DNA of 64,000 nucleotides, taken from Streptomyces sp. NBC_01197 (lineage in GTDB: Bacteria > Actinomycetota > Actinomycetes > Streptomycetales > Streptomycetaceae). This document shows positions 27,857 through 37,076 of the stretch, one piece after another (within the stretch, counting starts at the first letter, position 1; the number at the start of each line of letters is the position of its first letter). Under the pieces are notes generated by a model. It saw only the letters and a program-made list of their open reading frames with translations, was not told the origin of the DNA and searched no databases. The DNA lies in assembly GCF_036010505.1 (NCBI RefSeq), contig NZ_CP108569.1, positions 5,943,001 to 6,007,000 of the forward strand. Direction: 5' to 3'. The translations under genes were made by a program, and so were the position numbers.

Positions 27857-29314
27857 ATGGAACCGGTGTGCATGACGCGGCAGGGCGCTGTCCGCGGTCG
27901 GATGGACGACACAGGGGTGGCGTCCTTCCTCGGAATCCCCTACGCGGCGCCGCCGTTCGGACCGCGCCGGTTCCGCGCGCCGGCGCCGCCCGCGCCGTGG
28001 CAGGGCGTACGGGAAGCCGATGCCCACGGTCCCACAGCGCCCAGAGCGCCGTACGCGCCCCCCTTCGACGCGCTCATCCCCGAGGACCTCGGCAAGGACG
28101 GCGAGGACTGCCTCAACCTCAGTGTCTGGACGCCCGAGCCGGGCCCCAACGGCGGCCTCCCGGTCATGGTGTGGCTGCACGGAGGGGCCTTCTCGAATGG
28201 TTCGGGGTCGGCGTCCGCCTACGACGGCAGGGCGTTCGCCCGCGACGGTGTGGTCTGCGTGACGGTCAACTACCGGCTGGGCACCGACGGTTTCCTGAGC
28301 TTGGAGGGCGCCCCCGACAACCGCGGCCTGCTCGACCAGATCGCTGCCCTGGAATGGGTACGCGAGAACATCGCTTCCTTCGGCGGCTCACCCGACCGGG
28401 TCACGGTCTTCGGGGAGTCGGCCGGTGCGATGAGCATCGGTGTGCTGCTCGGGGCGGAGCCGGCACGCGGGCTGTTCCGGCGGGCCGTTCTGCAGAGCGG
28501 GGGCGCACATCACTTCCTGCGCCCCCGGTCCGCCCGGCTGGTCGCCGCACATCTCGCCGAGCGGCTCGGCGTCGCTCCGACAGCCGAGGAATTCGCCGCC
28601 CTGCCGCTCGCGACGCTGCTCCGAGCGCAGGCGGAACTGCGCGCGGAGATCGGGCGCCGTCCCGATCCGGAGCTGTGGGGGGACGCCGCGCTCAACGCCA
28701 TGCCCTTCGAGCCGGTCGCACCCGGACTCGCCCTGCCGGGCCGGGACTGCGGTGTCGAGCTGCTCGTCGGCAGCAACCGGGAGGAGAACCGCCTCTTCAT
28801 GGTCCCGACCGGGCGGATGGACACGATCACGGAGGAGCGGCTGCGACTGGCGGCGACGGCGTACGGACTCGACCCGGACAGGGCCCTCGCCGTCTACCGC
28901 GCGGGCCGTGAGCAGGCGAGCGCGGGCGAGCTGTTGGACGCGGTGGCGACCGACTGGTTCTACCGGATTCCCGCCCTCCGGCTGGCCGAGGCCGTGCCCG
29001 GTTCGCACGTCTACGAATTCGCCTGGCGTTCACCGCAGTTCGACGGGGAACTCGGCGCCTGCCACGCGTCGGAGCTGGGCTTCGTCTTCGACAACCTGCA
29101 CGATCCCACGTATCTCCCGATGCTCGGGAGCCACCCGCCCCAGGCGCTGGCGGACACGGTGCACGGCGCCTGGGTGGCCTTCGCGGAGAGCGGGGACCCG
29201 GGGTGGCCGGCGTACGGACCGGCCGACCGCACCACGATGATCTTCGCCGAGGAGTCCGGCCCAGCCGACGATCCGCGCCCCGTGGAGCGGGCGCTGTGGG
29301 AGGGGGTGCGCTGA
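27857..29314 (+). CDS. Type B carboxylesterase
   Basis: An alpha/beta-hydrolase of the cholinesterase/para-nitrobenzyl esterase group. It shows the early FLGIPYAAPPFGPRRFRAP, DCLNLSVWTP, oxyanion-hole HGGAF, and nucleophile Ser in VTVFGESAGAMS. The typical acidic and His partners lie further on (ELGFVFDN... region). From ATG 27857 it is 485 residues, normal for the family. That start has GGAGA about ten bases upstream. An ATG at 27803 is in frame but has no ribosome-binding site. No signal peptide, so probably cytosolic. Substrate unknown. Confidence 0.88.
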   Translation: MEPVCMTRQGAVRGRMDDTGVASFLGIPYAAPPFGPRRFRAPAPPAPWQGVREADAHGPTAPRAPYAPPFDALIPEDLGKDGEDCLNLSVWTPEPGPNGGLPVMVWLHGGAFSNGSGSASAYDGRAFARDGVVCVTVNYRLGTDGFLSLEGAPDNRGLLDQIAALEWVRENIASFGGSPDRVTVFGESAGAMSIGVLLGAEPARGLFRRAVLQSGGAHHFLRPRSARLVAAHLAERLGVAPTAEEFAALPLATLLRAQAELRAEIGRRPDPELWGDAALNAMPFEPVAPGLALPGRDCGVELLVGSNREENRLFMVPTGRMDTITEERLRLAATAYGLDPDRALAVYRAGREQASAGELLDAVATDWFYRIPALRLAEAVPGSHVYEFAWRSPQFDGELGACHASELGFVFDNLHDPTYLPMLGSHPPQALADTVHGAWVAFAESGDPGWPAYGPADRTTMIFAEESGPADDPRPVERALWEGVR

Positions 29315-29393
29315 GCGGGTCCGGTGTCCGTCGAGGGCCGGACCGCGCTCGTCGCACTCCCGAGCCGGCTGCCGGATCCGCCGTCCCAGCCCG

Positions 29394-29416
29394 CTGTCAG
29401 ACCCCGCACCTACACT
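29394..29416 (+). promoter_or_regulatory. RecA-independent DNA-damage-type promoter before the SNF2 helicase gene
   Basis: CTGTCAGAC (29394-29402), eight bases, then TACACT (29411-29416). The core TGTCAG, the N8 spacing and the TAnnnT -10 all match the PafBC-class motif; the outer positions deviate. It predicts a leader of roughly 27 nt that contains the ribosome-binding site of the helicase gene. Confidence 0.6.
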
Positions 29417-29449
29417 CGCAGAGAGACAGGAACGAGGGCGGAAAGGCAG

Positions 29450-32362
29450 GTGAGCGGGGTGCGGCAGTCAGCGGAGACGCAGGGGGTGAGCGGGGCCGGA
29501 CCCGCGGCGCTCACCCGGCAGGCCGCGATCTTCCTGCCTGCCGTCGTGCCCCGCAAGGGCCGGTTCGCCTTCTGGGATCCGGAAGCGCGACAGGCGCCGG
29601 CCGCCGGTCCGGACGAGCTCGTGGTCGTACGGCGACACGGCGCGGCAGCCCGTCGCCGTACCGTGCCGGCCGTCCTGCTGCCCCTCACCGAGGCGCTGCC
29701 GCTGCTGACCGCCGCCCGCCACTCCCCGGTCGCCCACCCCGCCGCCCGCTGCTGGGGCGCGGCGGCGCTGCACGCCCTGCAACTGGCCGCGCGCGGGCGG
29801 TTCCTGCCCGGGCTGACCGCCGACGACCACGATGCCTGGCGGGCCGGGCCGCTCGACGCGGAGGACGTCGCCCATCTGCGTGCGGTGGCCGCCGCCATGC
29901 CGCCCGAGGCGTACGCCGTCCCGCTTCCCGGCCGCACGCCCCTGGAACTTCCCGAACCCGAAGGGCTGCTCAGGGCGTTCTACGACGCGGTCGCCGACGC
30001 CCTGCCGCGCACCCCGGCCGCTCCGCACGCGGCCGGGACCGCCTACGCCGCCAGTGCACCGCAGCGGCTGCCGGGGCTGCGCGAGTGGGCGGCCGAGGTG
30101 GCGGCCGGGGCGGACGCGGGCGTACAGGTCTCGCTCCGGCTCGATCTCTCCGGTTACGAGCTGTTCGACCGGGCCGACGACATGACTGCCCTCGCGGACG
30201 GCGCCCTCGCGGACGGCGCCGCCGGTGACACCGGAGCGGCCGGTCATGTCGCGGCACAGGAGCGGCGGGCCGCCGCGGCTGTCGTCCAGGTGCACAGCCT
30301 CGCCGATCCGACGCTGGTGGCCGACGCGGGCCGGCTCTGGGCCGGGGACGGCGACGAGCACTTCGGACCGCGGGTGCGGATCGACACCGTACTGGCGCTG
30401 CGGCGCGCGGCGCGGGTCTGGCCCCCGCTGGCCGGGCTCCTGGCGCGGCCCGTGCCCGACGTACTGCCGCTGTCCGAGGACGAGTTGTACGAGCTGCTCG
30501 GCCCTGCTGCCGCACGGCTCGCCGAGGCGGGCGTGGCCGTGCACTGGCCACGGGACCTGGTCCGGTCGCTGTCCGCCGCCGCGGTCGTCAGACCGGCACC
30601 CGGCTCGGCCACGGACGGCACCCCGTTCTTCGACGCGGAGCAGCTTTTCTCCTTCAGCTGGCAGCTGGCCATCGGCGACGACCGGCTGACCGAATCGGAG
30701 ATGGACGTCCTGGCCGAGGCGCACCGCCCGATCGTGCGGCTGCGCGACCAGTGGGTCGTCATCGACCCGGCTCTCGTGCGAAAGGCGCGCAAGCGCGAAC
30801 TGGGGCTCCTCGCACCGGTGGACGCGCTGTCGGTGGCACTGACCGGCAGCGCAGACGTGGACGGCGAGCCGGTCGACGCGGTCCCGGTCGGCGCGCTCGC
30901 GGCCCTCCACTCCAGACTCACGTCGGACACGGCGCCGCTGCCGCAGCCCGCGGGCCTTGAGGCCACGCTCCGCGACTACCAGCTGCGCGGTCTCGGCTGG
31001 CTCGATCTGATGACCTCGCTCGGCCTCGGCGGCTGCCTCGCCGACGACATGGGCCTCGGCAAGACGATCACGCTCATCGCCCTCCATCTGCACCGCGCCC
31101 GGCCCGAACCCACGCTGGTGGTCTGCCCCGCCTCGCTGCTCGGCAACTGGCAGCGCGAGATCAACCGTTTCGCCCCGGGCGTGCCCGTCCGCCGCTTCCA
31201 CGGCACGGACCGCTCGCTGACCGGCACCGAGGGCGGCTTCGTCCTGACGACGTACGGGACGATGCGCACCAGCGCCGCCGAACTGGCCGGGCACCCCTGG
31301 GGCATGGTCGTCGCCGACGAGGCACAGCACATCAAGAACCCCAACGCGGCGACGGCCAAGGCTCTGCGCACCATCCCGGCTCCGGCGCGGGTCGCACTCA
31401 CCGGCACACCCGTGGAGAACAACCTCTCCGAACTGTGGGCGCTCCTCGACTGGACGACCCCCGGGCTCCTCGGCCCGCTCAAGACGTTCCGCGCCCGCCA
31501 CGCGAGGATCGTCGAGAACGGCGAGGAGGACGGTGCGGTCGAGCGGCTGGCGCGGCTCGTCAGGCCGTTCCTCCTGCGCCGCAAGAAGTCCGACCCCGGC
31601 ATCGCCCCCGAGCTGCCGCCCAAGACGGAGACCGACCACCCCGTCCCGCTCACCAGGGAGCAGGCATCGCTCTACCAGGCGGTCGTCCGTGAGTCGATGG
31701 CCGTCATCGAAGCCGGTGAGGGCCTCGGCCGGCGCGCCCAGATCATGAAGCTGCTCACCGCGCTCAAGCAGATCTGCAACCACCCGGCGCAGTATCTGAA
31801 GGAGGGCCCCTCCCGCCTCGCCGGGCGCTCGGGCAAGCTCGCCCTCCTCGACGAACTCCTCGACACCATCCTCGCGGAGGGCGGCTCCGGCGGCGCCGTC
31901 CTGGTCTTCACCCAGTACGTGGCGATGGCCCGGCTGCTCTCCGAACACCTCACCGCGCGCGGCATCCCCTCGCAGCTGCTGCACGGTGCAACGCCGGTGG
32001 CCCGGCGCGAGGAGATGGTGGACCGCTTCCAGGCCGGCGAGTGCCCGGTCTTCCTGCTCTCCCTCAAGGCGGCGGGGACCGGGCTGAACCTCACCAGAGC
32101 CGGTCATGTCATCCACTACGACCGCTGGTGGAACCCAGCCGTCGAGGAACAGGCGACGGACCGCGCGTACCGCATCGGCCAGACGCAGCCCGTGCAGGTC
32201 CACCGGCTGATCACGGAAGGCACCGTGGAGGACCGGATCGCCGAGATGCTGACGGCCAAGCGTGCGCTGGCCGACGCGGTGCTCGGCTCCGGTGAGAGCG
32301 CCCTGACCGAACTGGGCGACGCGGAACTCGCCGACCTGGTGTCCTTGCGGAGGCCCTCGTGA
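29450..32362 (+). CDS. SNF2-family DNA translocase/helicase
   Basis: A 970-residue SNF2/Rad54-like ATPase that probably remodels or translocates on DNA. The N-terminal 480 residues are a bacterial SNF2-associated region. The ATPase core starts near residue 505 (DYQLRGLGWLDLMTSLGLGGCLADDMGLGKTIT, Walker A about 528-540). VADEAQHIKNP (DEAQ box, about 622), LTGTPVENNLSELWALLDW, and the C lobe (LLHGATPVARREEMVDRFQ, LKAAGTGLNLTRAGHVIHYDRWWNPAVEEQATDRAYRIGQ) follow. GTG 29450 follows GAAAGG; GTGs at 29459 and 29486 are alternatives. It is coupled to the SWIM gene by GTGA. Confidence 0.93.
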   Translation: MSGVRQSAETQGVSGAGPAALTRQAAIFLPAVVPRKGRFAFWDPEARQAPAAGPDELVVVRRHGAAARRRTVPAVLLPLTEALPLLTAARHSPVAHPAARCWGAAALHALQLAARGRFLPGLTADDHDAWRAGPLDAEDVAHLRAVAAAMPPEAYAVPLPGRTPLELPEPEGLLRAFYDAVADALPRTPAAPHAAGTAYAASAPQRLPGLREWAAEVAAGADAGVQVSLRLDLSGYELFDRADDMTALADGALADGAAGDTGAAGHVAAQERRAAAAVVQVHSLADPTLVADAGRLWAGDGDEHFGPRVRIDTVLALRRAARVWPPLAGLLARPVPDVLPLSEDELYELLGPAAARLAEAGVAVHWPRDLVRSLSAAAVVRPAPGSATDGTPFFDAEQLFSFSWQLAIGDDRLTESEMDVLAEAHRPIVRLRDQWVVIDPALVRKARKRELGLLAPVDALSVALTGSADVDGEPVDAVPVGALAALHSRLTSDTAPLPQPAGLEATLRDYQLRGLGWLDLMTSLGLGGCLADDMGLGKTITLIALHLHRARPEPTLVVCPASLLGNWQREINRFAPGVPVRRFHGTDRSLTGTEGGFVLTTYGTMRTSAAELAGHPWGMVVADEAQHIKNPNAATAKALRTIPAPARVALTGTPVENNLSELWALLDWTTPGLLGPLKTFRARHARIVENGEEDGAVERLARLVRPFLLRRKKSDPGIAPELPPKTETDHPVPLTREQASLYQAVVRESMAVIEAGEGLGRRAQIMKLLTALKQICNHPAQYLKEGPSRLAGRSGKLALLDELLDTILAEGGSGGAVLVFTQYVAMARLLSEHLTARGIPSQLLHGATPVARREEMVDRFQAGECPVFLLSLKAAGTGLNLTRAGHVIHYDRWWNPAVEEQATDRAYRIGQTQPVQVHRLITEGTVEDRIAEMLTAKRALADAVLGSGESALTELGDAELADLVSLRRPS

Positions 32363-33534
32363 GCAGCTGGTGGGGGAACGCCTGGGTGGCCGCCCTGGAG
32401 GGGCTGTCGCTCGACGCGGGACGCCTCGAAAGGGGCCGGAGCTATGCGAACGGGGGCCATGTAGCCGCGGTCAACGTCGCACCGGGCCGCATCCTCGCCT
32501 ACGTACACGGGAGCCGCCCGCGTCCCTACCGGGCGGAACTGCGGCTGCGTACGCTCTCCGGCGACGACTGGGACCACTTCCTGGAGGCTGCCGCGGCCCA
32601 GCCTGGCCATATCGCCGCGCTGCTCGACAAGGACATGCCCCACTCGCTGGCCGACGCGGCGGCCGATGCCGGTGTCGCCCTGCTCCCGGCGCCGGGCGAT
32701 CTCGTGCCGTCCTGCACCTGCCCGGACAGCGGCCGCCCCTGCAAGCATGCCGCAGCGCTCTGTTACGAGACCGCCCGGCTACTGGACGCCGACCCGTTCG
32801 TCCTGCTTCTGATGCGCGGCAGGGGCGAGCGCGAGCTCCTCGACGAACTGGCCCGGCGCAGCGCGGCCCACTCCGCACGGGAGGCACGGGAGCAGCCCCC
32901 CGCGCCACCCGCTCCAGGAGTCCCCGCGCGGGAGGCCCTCGCCCCGCGGTTCCTGCCGCCCCTGCCCGTGCCGCTGCCCGTCGGGCCGTATCCCGGTCGC
33001 CCGCCCGCCTACCCTGAGGCGCCCGGGGCTCCCGACCCGTCGGCCCTCGACGACCTCGCCACCGACGCCGCGGCACGCGCCCACACGCTGCTCACCACCG
33101 GAGCCGATCCGGTCAGCGGCCTCACCCCCTGGCAGGACGCGGTCCGGCTGGCAGCGGCCCGCCCCACCGCCGGACTGACCGCCACCACCCGCACGCTCTA
33201 CCGCGGACTCGCGTCGGCCACCGGCCGCACCCCCACCGATCTGGCGCGGGCGGTGGCCGCCTGGCGGCAGGGCGGCGCCGAAGGCCTGGCCGTACTCGAA
33301 ACGCCGTGGGACCCACCCGCCGGTCCCTTCGACCGGGCCCGTCCCGCCCTGGCAGCCGCCGGGCTGCCGCGCTTCCAGCCCTCGCGCAACCGGCTGACCG
33401 TGCCCGGCGGCGCCCTCCAGCTACGTTTCGGCCGGGACAACCGCTGGTACGCGTACGAATCCGACCCGGGGCGGGACGACTGGTGGCCCCGCGACACCCC
33501 GCACCCCGACCCGGTGGAGGCGCTCCGGCGCTAA
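32359..33534 (+). CDS. SWIM zinc-finger protein
   Basis: 391 residues with a SWIM zinc motif, CxCxnCxH: Cys119, Cys121, Cys128 and His130 in SCTCPDSGRPCKHAAALC. The N-terminal RLERGRSYANGGHV is typical of SWIM proteins paired with SNF2 ATPases. The C-terminal part is Pro/Ala-rich, then helical. SWIM domains bind DNA or proteins, and the gene starts inside the stop codon of the SNF2 gene (GTGA). The two are surely cotranslated and probably form one complex. Confidence 0.9.
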   Translation: MSSWWGNAWVAALEGLSLDAGRLERGRSYANGGHVAAVNVAPGRILAYVHGSRPRPYRAELRLRTLSGDDWDHFLEAAAAQPGHIAALLDKDMPHSLADAAADAGVALLPAPGDLVPSCTCPDSGRPCKHAAALCYETARLLDADPFVLLLMRGRGERELLDELARRSAAHSAREAREQPPAPPAPGVPAREALAPRFLPPLPVPLPVGPYPGRPPAYPEAPGAPDPSALDDLATDAAARAHTLLTTGADPVSGLTPWQDAVRLAAARPTAGLTATTRTLYRGLASATGRTPTDLARAVAAWRQGGAEGLAVLETPWDPPAGPFDRARPALAAAGLPRFQPSRNRLTVPGGALQLRFGRDNRWYAYESDPGRDDWWPRDTPHPDPVEALRR

Positions 33535-33614
33535 CCTTCACGAGCGGAATGCGCACAGGCCGCAAGGTCCGACTCACACGGTCCGACTCACACGATCCGA
33601 ATCAAGGGGGAACG

Positions 33615-34049
33615 GTGGACGCGGAGTTGACAGCGCTGGTGACGGCGGGGGCGACCACCCTCGTACAGCAGATGGCGACCGACGCATGGGCGCGCACACG
33701 CGACCGGGTGGCTGCCTTCCTGGCCCGCCGCGGCAGCGCCGATCCCGCCGCGGTCGCCGCCGAACTGGACGTGGCCCGCGCGGAACTGGCGACGGCCCGG
33801 CAGGACGGCGACGAGGAGGCCGCCGCCGATGTGCAGGGGGAGTGGCGGCTGCGGATGCGCCGCGCGCTGCTGGCCGACCCGGAGGCCGCAGTGGAACTGC
33901 GCGCGCTGATCGACGAGTTGGCGCCACCGGTGCCCGGCCAAAGGATCGGCGTCGTCAATAACAGCTTCACCGGCAGCAGCCGGAACGGCACGGTGATCCA
34001 GGCCGGGAACATCGAGAACTTCAAGAATCCGTATGGCGGGCAGGGCTGA
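33615..34049 (+). CDS. Small helical protein with C-terminal amyloid-like QAG motif
   Basis: 144 residues from GTG 33615 (GGGGGAA upstream). Residues 1-105 look like an alpha-helical domain (DAELTALVTAGATTLVQQMATDAW..., PAAVAAELDVARAELATAR, RRALLADPEAAVELRALIDEL). A Pro-rich hinge (PPVPGQ) is followed by residues 113-133, NNSFTGSSRNGTVIQAGNI. That segment resembles the RHIM-like (V/I)Q(A/I)G motifs described as bacterial amyloid signalling sequences at the ends of effectors and NLR proteins. A related motif starts the NB-ARC protein at 41399. No enzymatic residues are visible. Function by inference only. Confidence 0.7.
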   Translation: MDAELTALVTAGATTLVQQMATDAWARTRDRVAAFLARRGSADPAAVAAELDVARAELATARQDGDEEAAADVQGEWRLRMRRALLADPEAAVELRALIDELAPPVPGQRIGVVNNSFTGSSRNGTVIQAGNIENFKNPYGGQG

Positions 34050-34114
34050 GGGCCCCATGCGCAACGACATCAGCGGGAAGGCCCCAGGGACACCAACTCC
34101 TTGAACTGCGGCGG

Positions 34115-36061
34115 TCAGAGGACATCGGACTGCCGCAGTTCGAGGACCTGCACCCCGTACGGCTCCAGTGTGACCTCCGGTGACTCCGTCCCCGTACCGA
34201 GGCCGAAGAGCCTGCCCCCGCGCGGCCGTACGGTCAGCGTGTCCGGCGACTGGCTGACCAGCCAGACGAAGCGCCGGCCGTCTTCGTGGACCAGCACATC
34301 GGCGCTGACGTACGGAGTGTCCACCGTCACCGGGCGCACCACCCCCGCGACCTCCGCCAGGACCTCGTACAGCCGGTGCGTCTGCTCGGGGTTGACGCGC
34401 GCGCTGCGGGCGGCCATGTGCTCCAGCGGATAGGTGGCCAGCACCGTCCGGCCCGCCCCCGTCTCGTTCACCAGTAGCGCCGGCCGGCCGTGCGCGTCGG
34501 TCGCCACCACGCGGGCGCTCACCGGAACGACGGGCAGGTACGCGATGCTGTCCTCGTTCCCCGCGACCGGGAAGCGAAGCGTCTCACCAGCCTTCAGCGG
34601 GCCGAAGTCCTCGGCGAAGGTCAAGTCGAGGACCTTCTCCTCGATCGGCTCGGCGACCCCGTACGACAGCTGGTGCTCCACCCCGAAGAGCCCGTCCAGG
34701 TCGTGGAACCACGGCCCGCGGGTCGCCGGGTGCTCGCCCGAGCAGAACGACAGATAGACGGTCGCCCCCTCACGGGCCCGCCGCTCCAGGTCCCGCCGGG
34801 TCCGGGTCGTCAGCTGACGGGTCGAGGGCAGCAGATACAGCTGTACGTCCTCGGTGAGCCCGTCCGCCTCCCGTACGAAACCGACCGGCAGATCCGCGCC
34901 GTGCGCCGCGACATACCCCTGCTGGAGCGAGGAGAAGATCAGCGGACGGTCCGCCGGCCTGCTGTACGGGTAACCGCGCTCCAGGAACGCCGGGACCACC
35001 AGCGCGGCCCCCGCGTCCGCCCGCCGGCACCGGGCGAAGTCGACCTGGCCGAGCACCGTGGCGAAGACGGCGAGTTCCCGCAGCGGCTCCTTCGCGCGCC
35101 CTTCGCGGTCCGTGATGCCGAAGTGCATCTCGAAGGGGTGGTGGTCGTAGGGTGACTGGTCCCACAGGTCGTCGTAGTCGGTGTTGTTCCAGGCGATCCA
35201 GCCCGTCGCCCCGCCCAGCAGCGAATTGTGCAGCGTCTGGCGGTAGTACACGCCCGCGTTGCGCGCCGACACGGTGTCCGTGGACAGGCCGAACTCCTCA
35301 AGCACCACCGGCTGCCCCGTCACCGACGCGAGTTCGCACTCGAAGGCCGCCCGGTAGTGCTGGCGGACCACATCGGTGTCCGAGCGGTAGACGTGCGGGC
35401 CGACGAAGTCCACGTACGCGGCGGTCTCGCGCAGCGAGAAGCCGTTGTCGCGCCCGGTCACCTCCTGGCCCCAGGCGCCGTCGCCGAGCGACACGGGCTG
35501 GGTGCCGCCCGCCGCCCGCACCGCGTTGCACATCGACTGTGCCCACGCCGTCACCACATCGGACGACGGCGGGTCGACCTGGTGGATCCGCCCGTACCCC
35601 GGCATCTCATTGGTGATCAGCCACCCCGTGACGGCGGCGTGGTCCTTGAAGCGCCGGGTCATCTCGCTCGCGAACCAGGCCTGCCGGCCGACCATCCACA
35701 CATCCTCGTAGAGATCGCGTCCCGCGCGCCAGACGGGGTCCCAGTTCTCGCCGGACATATGGCCGACGACGAAGGTAGGGACGGTGCCCATCCCGTACTC
35801 GCTGTGCGCGTCCAGGAAGTCCCGGAAGCGGTCGCACAGTTCCTCGTCGATCCGGTGCGGTCCGGGGTGGAAGTCCGGCCAGTAGAAGAACGAGCGGGTC
35901 ATGTTGAGCCCGTGCTCGCGCAGCACGGCGAGCTCCTCGCGCACCACACGTGGATCGTAGTTCCGCCACATCAGCGGGCCGCCGGTGCGGGACCAGAAGT
36001 TGGCGCCGAGCCAGGGCAGAACGGCCGGGTCATGGGCGAGCTGGGCGCTGTGGCGCTTCAT
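34115..36061 (-). CDS. Clan-A glycoside hydrolase (GH5/GH42-like)
   Basis: 648 residues, no signal peptide, so it probably acts on imported oligosaccharide. The N-terminal TIM-barrel shows ANFWSRTGGPLMWRNYDP, LREHGLNMTRSFFYWPDF, acid/base pair Asn151-Glu152 in LITNEMPGYG, GPHVYRSD, and the likely nucleophile Glu256 in PVVLEEFGLS. The C-terminal part has a trimerisation/glutamine-amidotransferase-like fold (FCSGEHPATRG...) and a beta-sandwich end, as in GH42-type beta-galactosidases. ATG 36061 with GGAGC upstream, 19 bases after the LacI gene. The exact GH family and sugar are not decided. Confidence 0.85.
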   Translation of the reverse strand: MKRHSAQLAHDPAVLPWLGANFWSRTGGPLMWRNYDPRVVREELAVLREHGLNMTRSFFYWPDFHPGPHRIDEELCDRFRDFLDAHSEYGMGTVPTFVVGHMSGENWDPVWRAGRDLYEDVWMVGRQAWFASEMTRRFKDHAAVTGWLITNEMPGYGRIHQVDPPSSDVVTAWAQSMCNAVRAAGGTQPVSLGDGAWGQEVTGRDNGFSLRETAAYVDFVGPHVYRSDTDVVRQHYRAAFECELASVTGQPVVLEEFGLSTDTVSARNAGVYYRQTLHNSLLGGATGWIAWNNTDYDDLWDQSPYDHHPFEMHFGITDREGRAKEPLRELAVFATVLGQVDFARCRRADAGAALVVPAFLERGYPYSRPADRPLIFSSLQQGYVAAHGADLPVGFVREADGLTEDVQLYLLPSTRQLTTRTRRDLERRAREGATVYLSFCSGEHPATRGPWFHDLDGLFGVEHQLSYGVAEPIEEKVLDLTFAEDFGPLKAGETLRFPVAGNEDSIAYLPVVPVSARVVATDAHGRPALLVNETGAGRTVLATYPLEHMAARSARVNPEQTHRLYEVLAEVAGVVRPVTVDTPYVSADVLVHEDGRRFVWLVSQSPDTLTVRPRGGRLFGLGTGTESPEVTLEPYGVQVLELRQSDVL

Positions 36062-36080
36062 GTGTAGTGCTCCAGAGAAA

Positions 36081-37076
36081 TCAGACGGGACCGGTCGACT
36101 CGCGTACGACAAGCCGGGGTTGCCCGGTGGGGGGTTCATGGGGTACGTCCTCGCCGCACCGCGCGAGCAGCACCCGGGCGGCAGCCGCGCCGGCCTGCTG
36201 GACGTACTGGTCGACCGTGGTCAGCCGGGGGTGGATCCAGCTGCCGACCGGCAGGTTGTCGTAGCCGACGACGGACAGTTCCGCGGGCACCGAGAGCCCC
36301 GCGCGCTGCGCGGTGCCGATGCCGCACACGGCCATCGAGTCGTTGGCGAAGACGATGGCGGTGGGCCGCGGGTCGAGGGCGAGCAGGTGCTCGGTGGCGG
36401 AAGTGGCCGCCGCTTCGGTGAAGTCCGTGTGGAGCACCGCGACCGGGGCCAGGTCGTCCACGGCCAGGGTCTCCTCGAGGACCTGCTGCCGGAAACGCGT
36501 GTGCAGCAGCCCGGTCGGGCCGGTGACGTATGCGATGCGCCGGTGTCCCAGGTCCAGCAGATGGCGGACCACCTCACTGACGCCGCTGCCGTTCGCCGTG
36601 CCCAGCAGGACCGCGGGCAGCCCGAGCCGTTCGAGCAGCGGCGGGCGCGGGTCGTCGGCCCGGTGCTCGGTCAGTACGGCCCCGTCGACCCGGCCCTCGG
36701 CGGCGAGGCGTTCGTACAGCGCGGTCTCCTCGCGTACATCGCCGGCCAGGTGCAGCAGCAGTCCGTACCCGCGCGGCGACAGCTCGCTCTCCAGACCGGT
36801 GATCAGCTCGGAGAAGTGCAGGTCGGTGCCGAGGACGTCGGTGGGGCGGCGAACGACCATCGCGACCGTGCGCGTACGGGCCCTGCGCAGCGCGCTCGCC
36901 GACGCGCTCGGCGACCAGCCGAGCCGTGCGGCCGTCTCCAGGACGCGGCGGCGGGTGGGCTCGGAGATCCGGCCGGTGTTGTTGAACACCTTGGACACGG
37001 CCGCCGTGGAGACGCCCGCCTGCGCGGCGACGTCCTTGATCGTGGGCCGGGGGCCGGCCGCCGTACCCGGGCTCAC
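36081..37076 (-). CDS. LacI-family transcriptional repressor
   Basis: 331 residues. An N-terminal HTH, PTIKDVAAQAGVSTAAVSKVFNNTGRISEPTRRRV (about 11-45), is followed by the hinge LGWSPSASASALRRARTRTVAMVV. A periplasmic-binding-like sensor domain follows (ELITGLESELSPRGYGLLLH, TAIVFANDSMAVCGIGTAQRAGLSVPAELSVVGYDNLP, TTVDQYVQQAGAAAARVLL). GTG 37076 overlaps the upstream permease stop. It sits inside the sugar operon and likely represses it through the palindrome at 40203-40216, relieved by the imported sugar. Confidence 0.93.
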   Translation of the reverse strand: MSPGTAAGPRPTIKDVAAQAGVSTAAVSKVFNNTGRISEPTRRRVLETAARLGWSPSASASALRRARTRTVAMVVRRPTDVLGTDLHFSELITGLESELSPRGYGLLLHLAGDVREETALYERLAAEGRVDGAVLTEHRADDPRPPLLERLGLPAVLLGTANGSGVSEVVRHLLDLGHRRIAYVTGPTGLLHTRFRQQVLEETLAVDDLAPVAVLHTDFTEAAATSATEHLLALDPRPTAIVFANDSMAVCGIGTAQRAGLSVPAELSVVGYDNLPVGSWIHPRLTTVDQYVQQAGAAAARVLLARCGEDVPHEPPTGQPRLVVRESTGPV

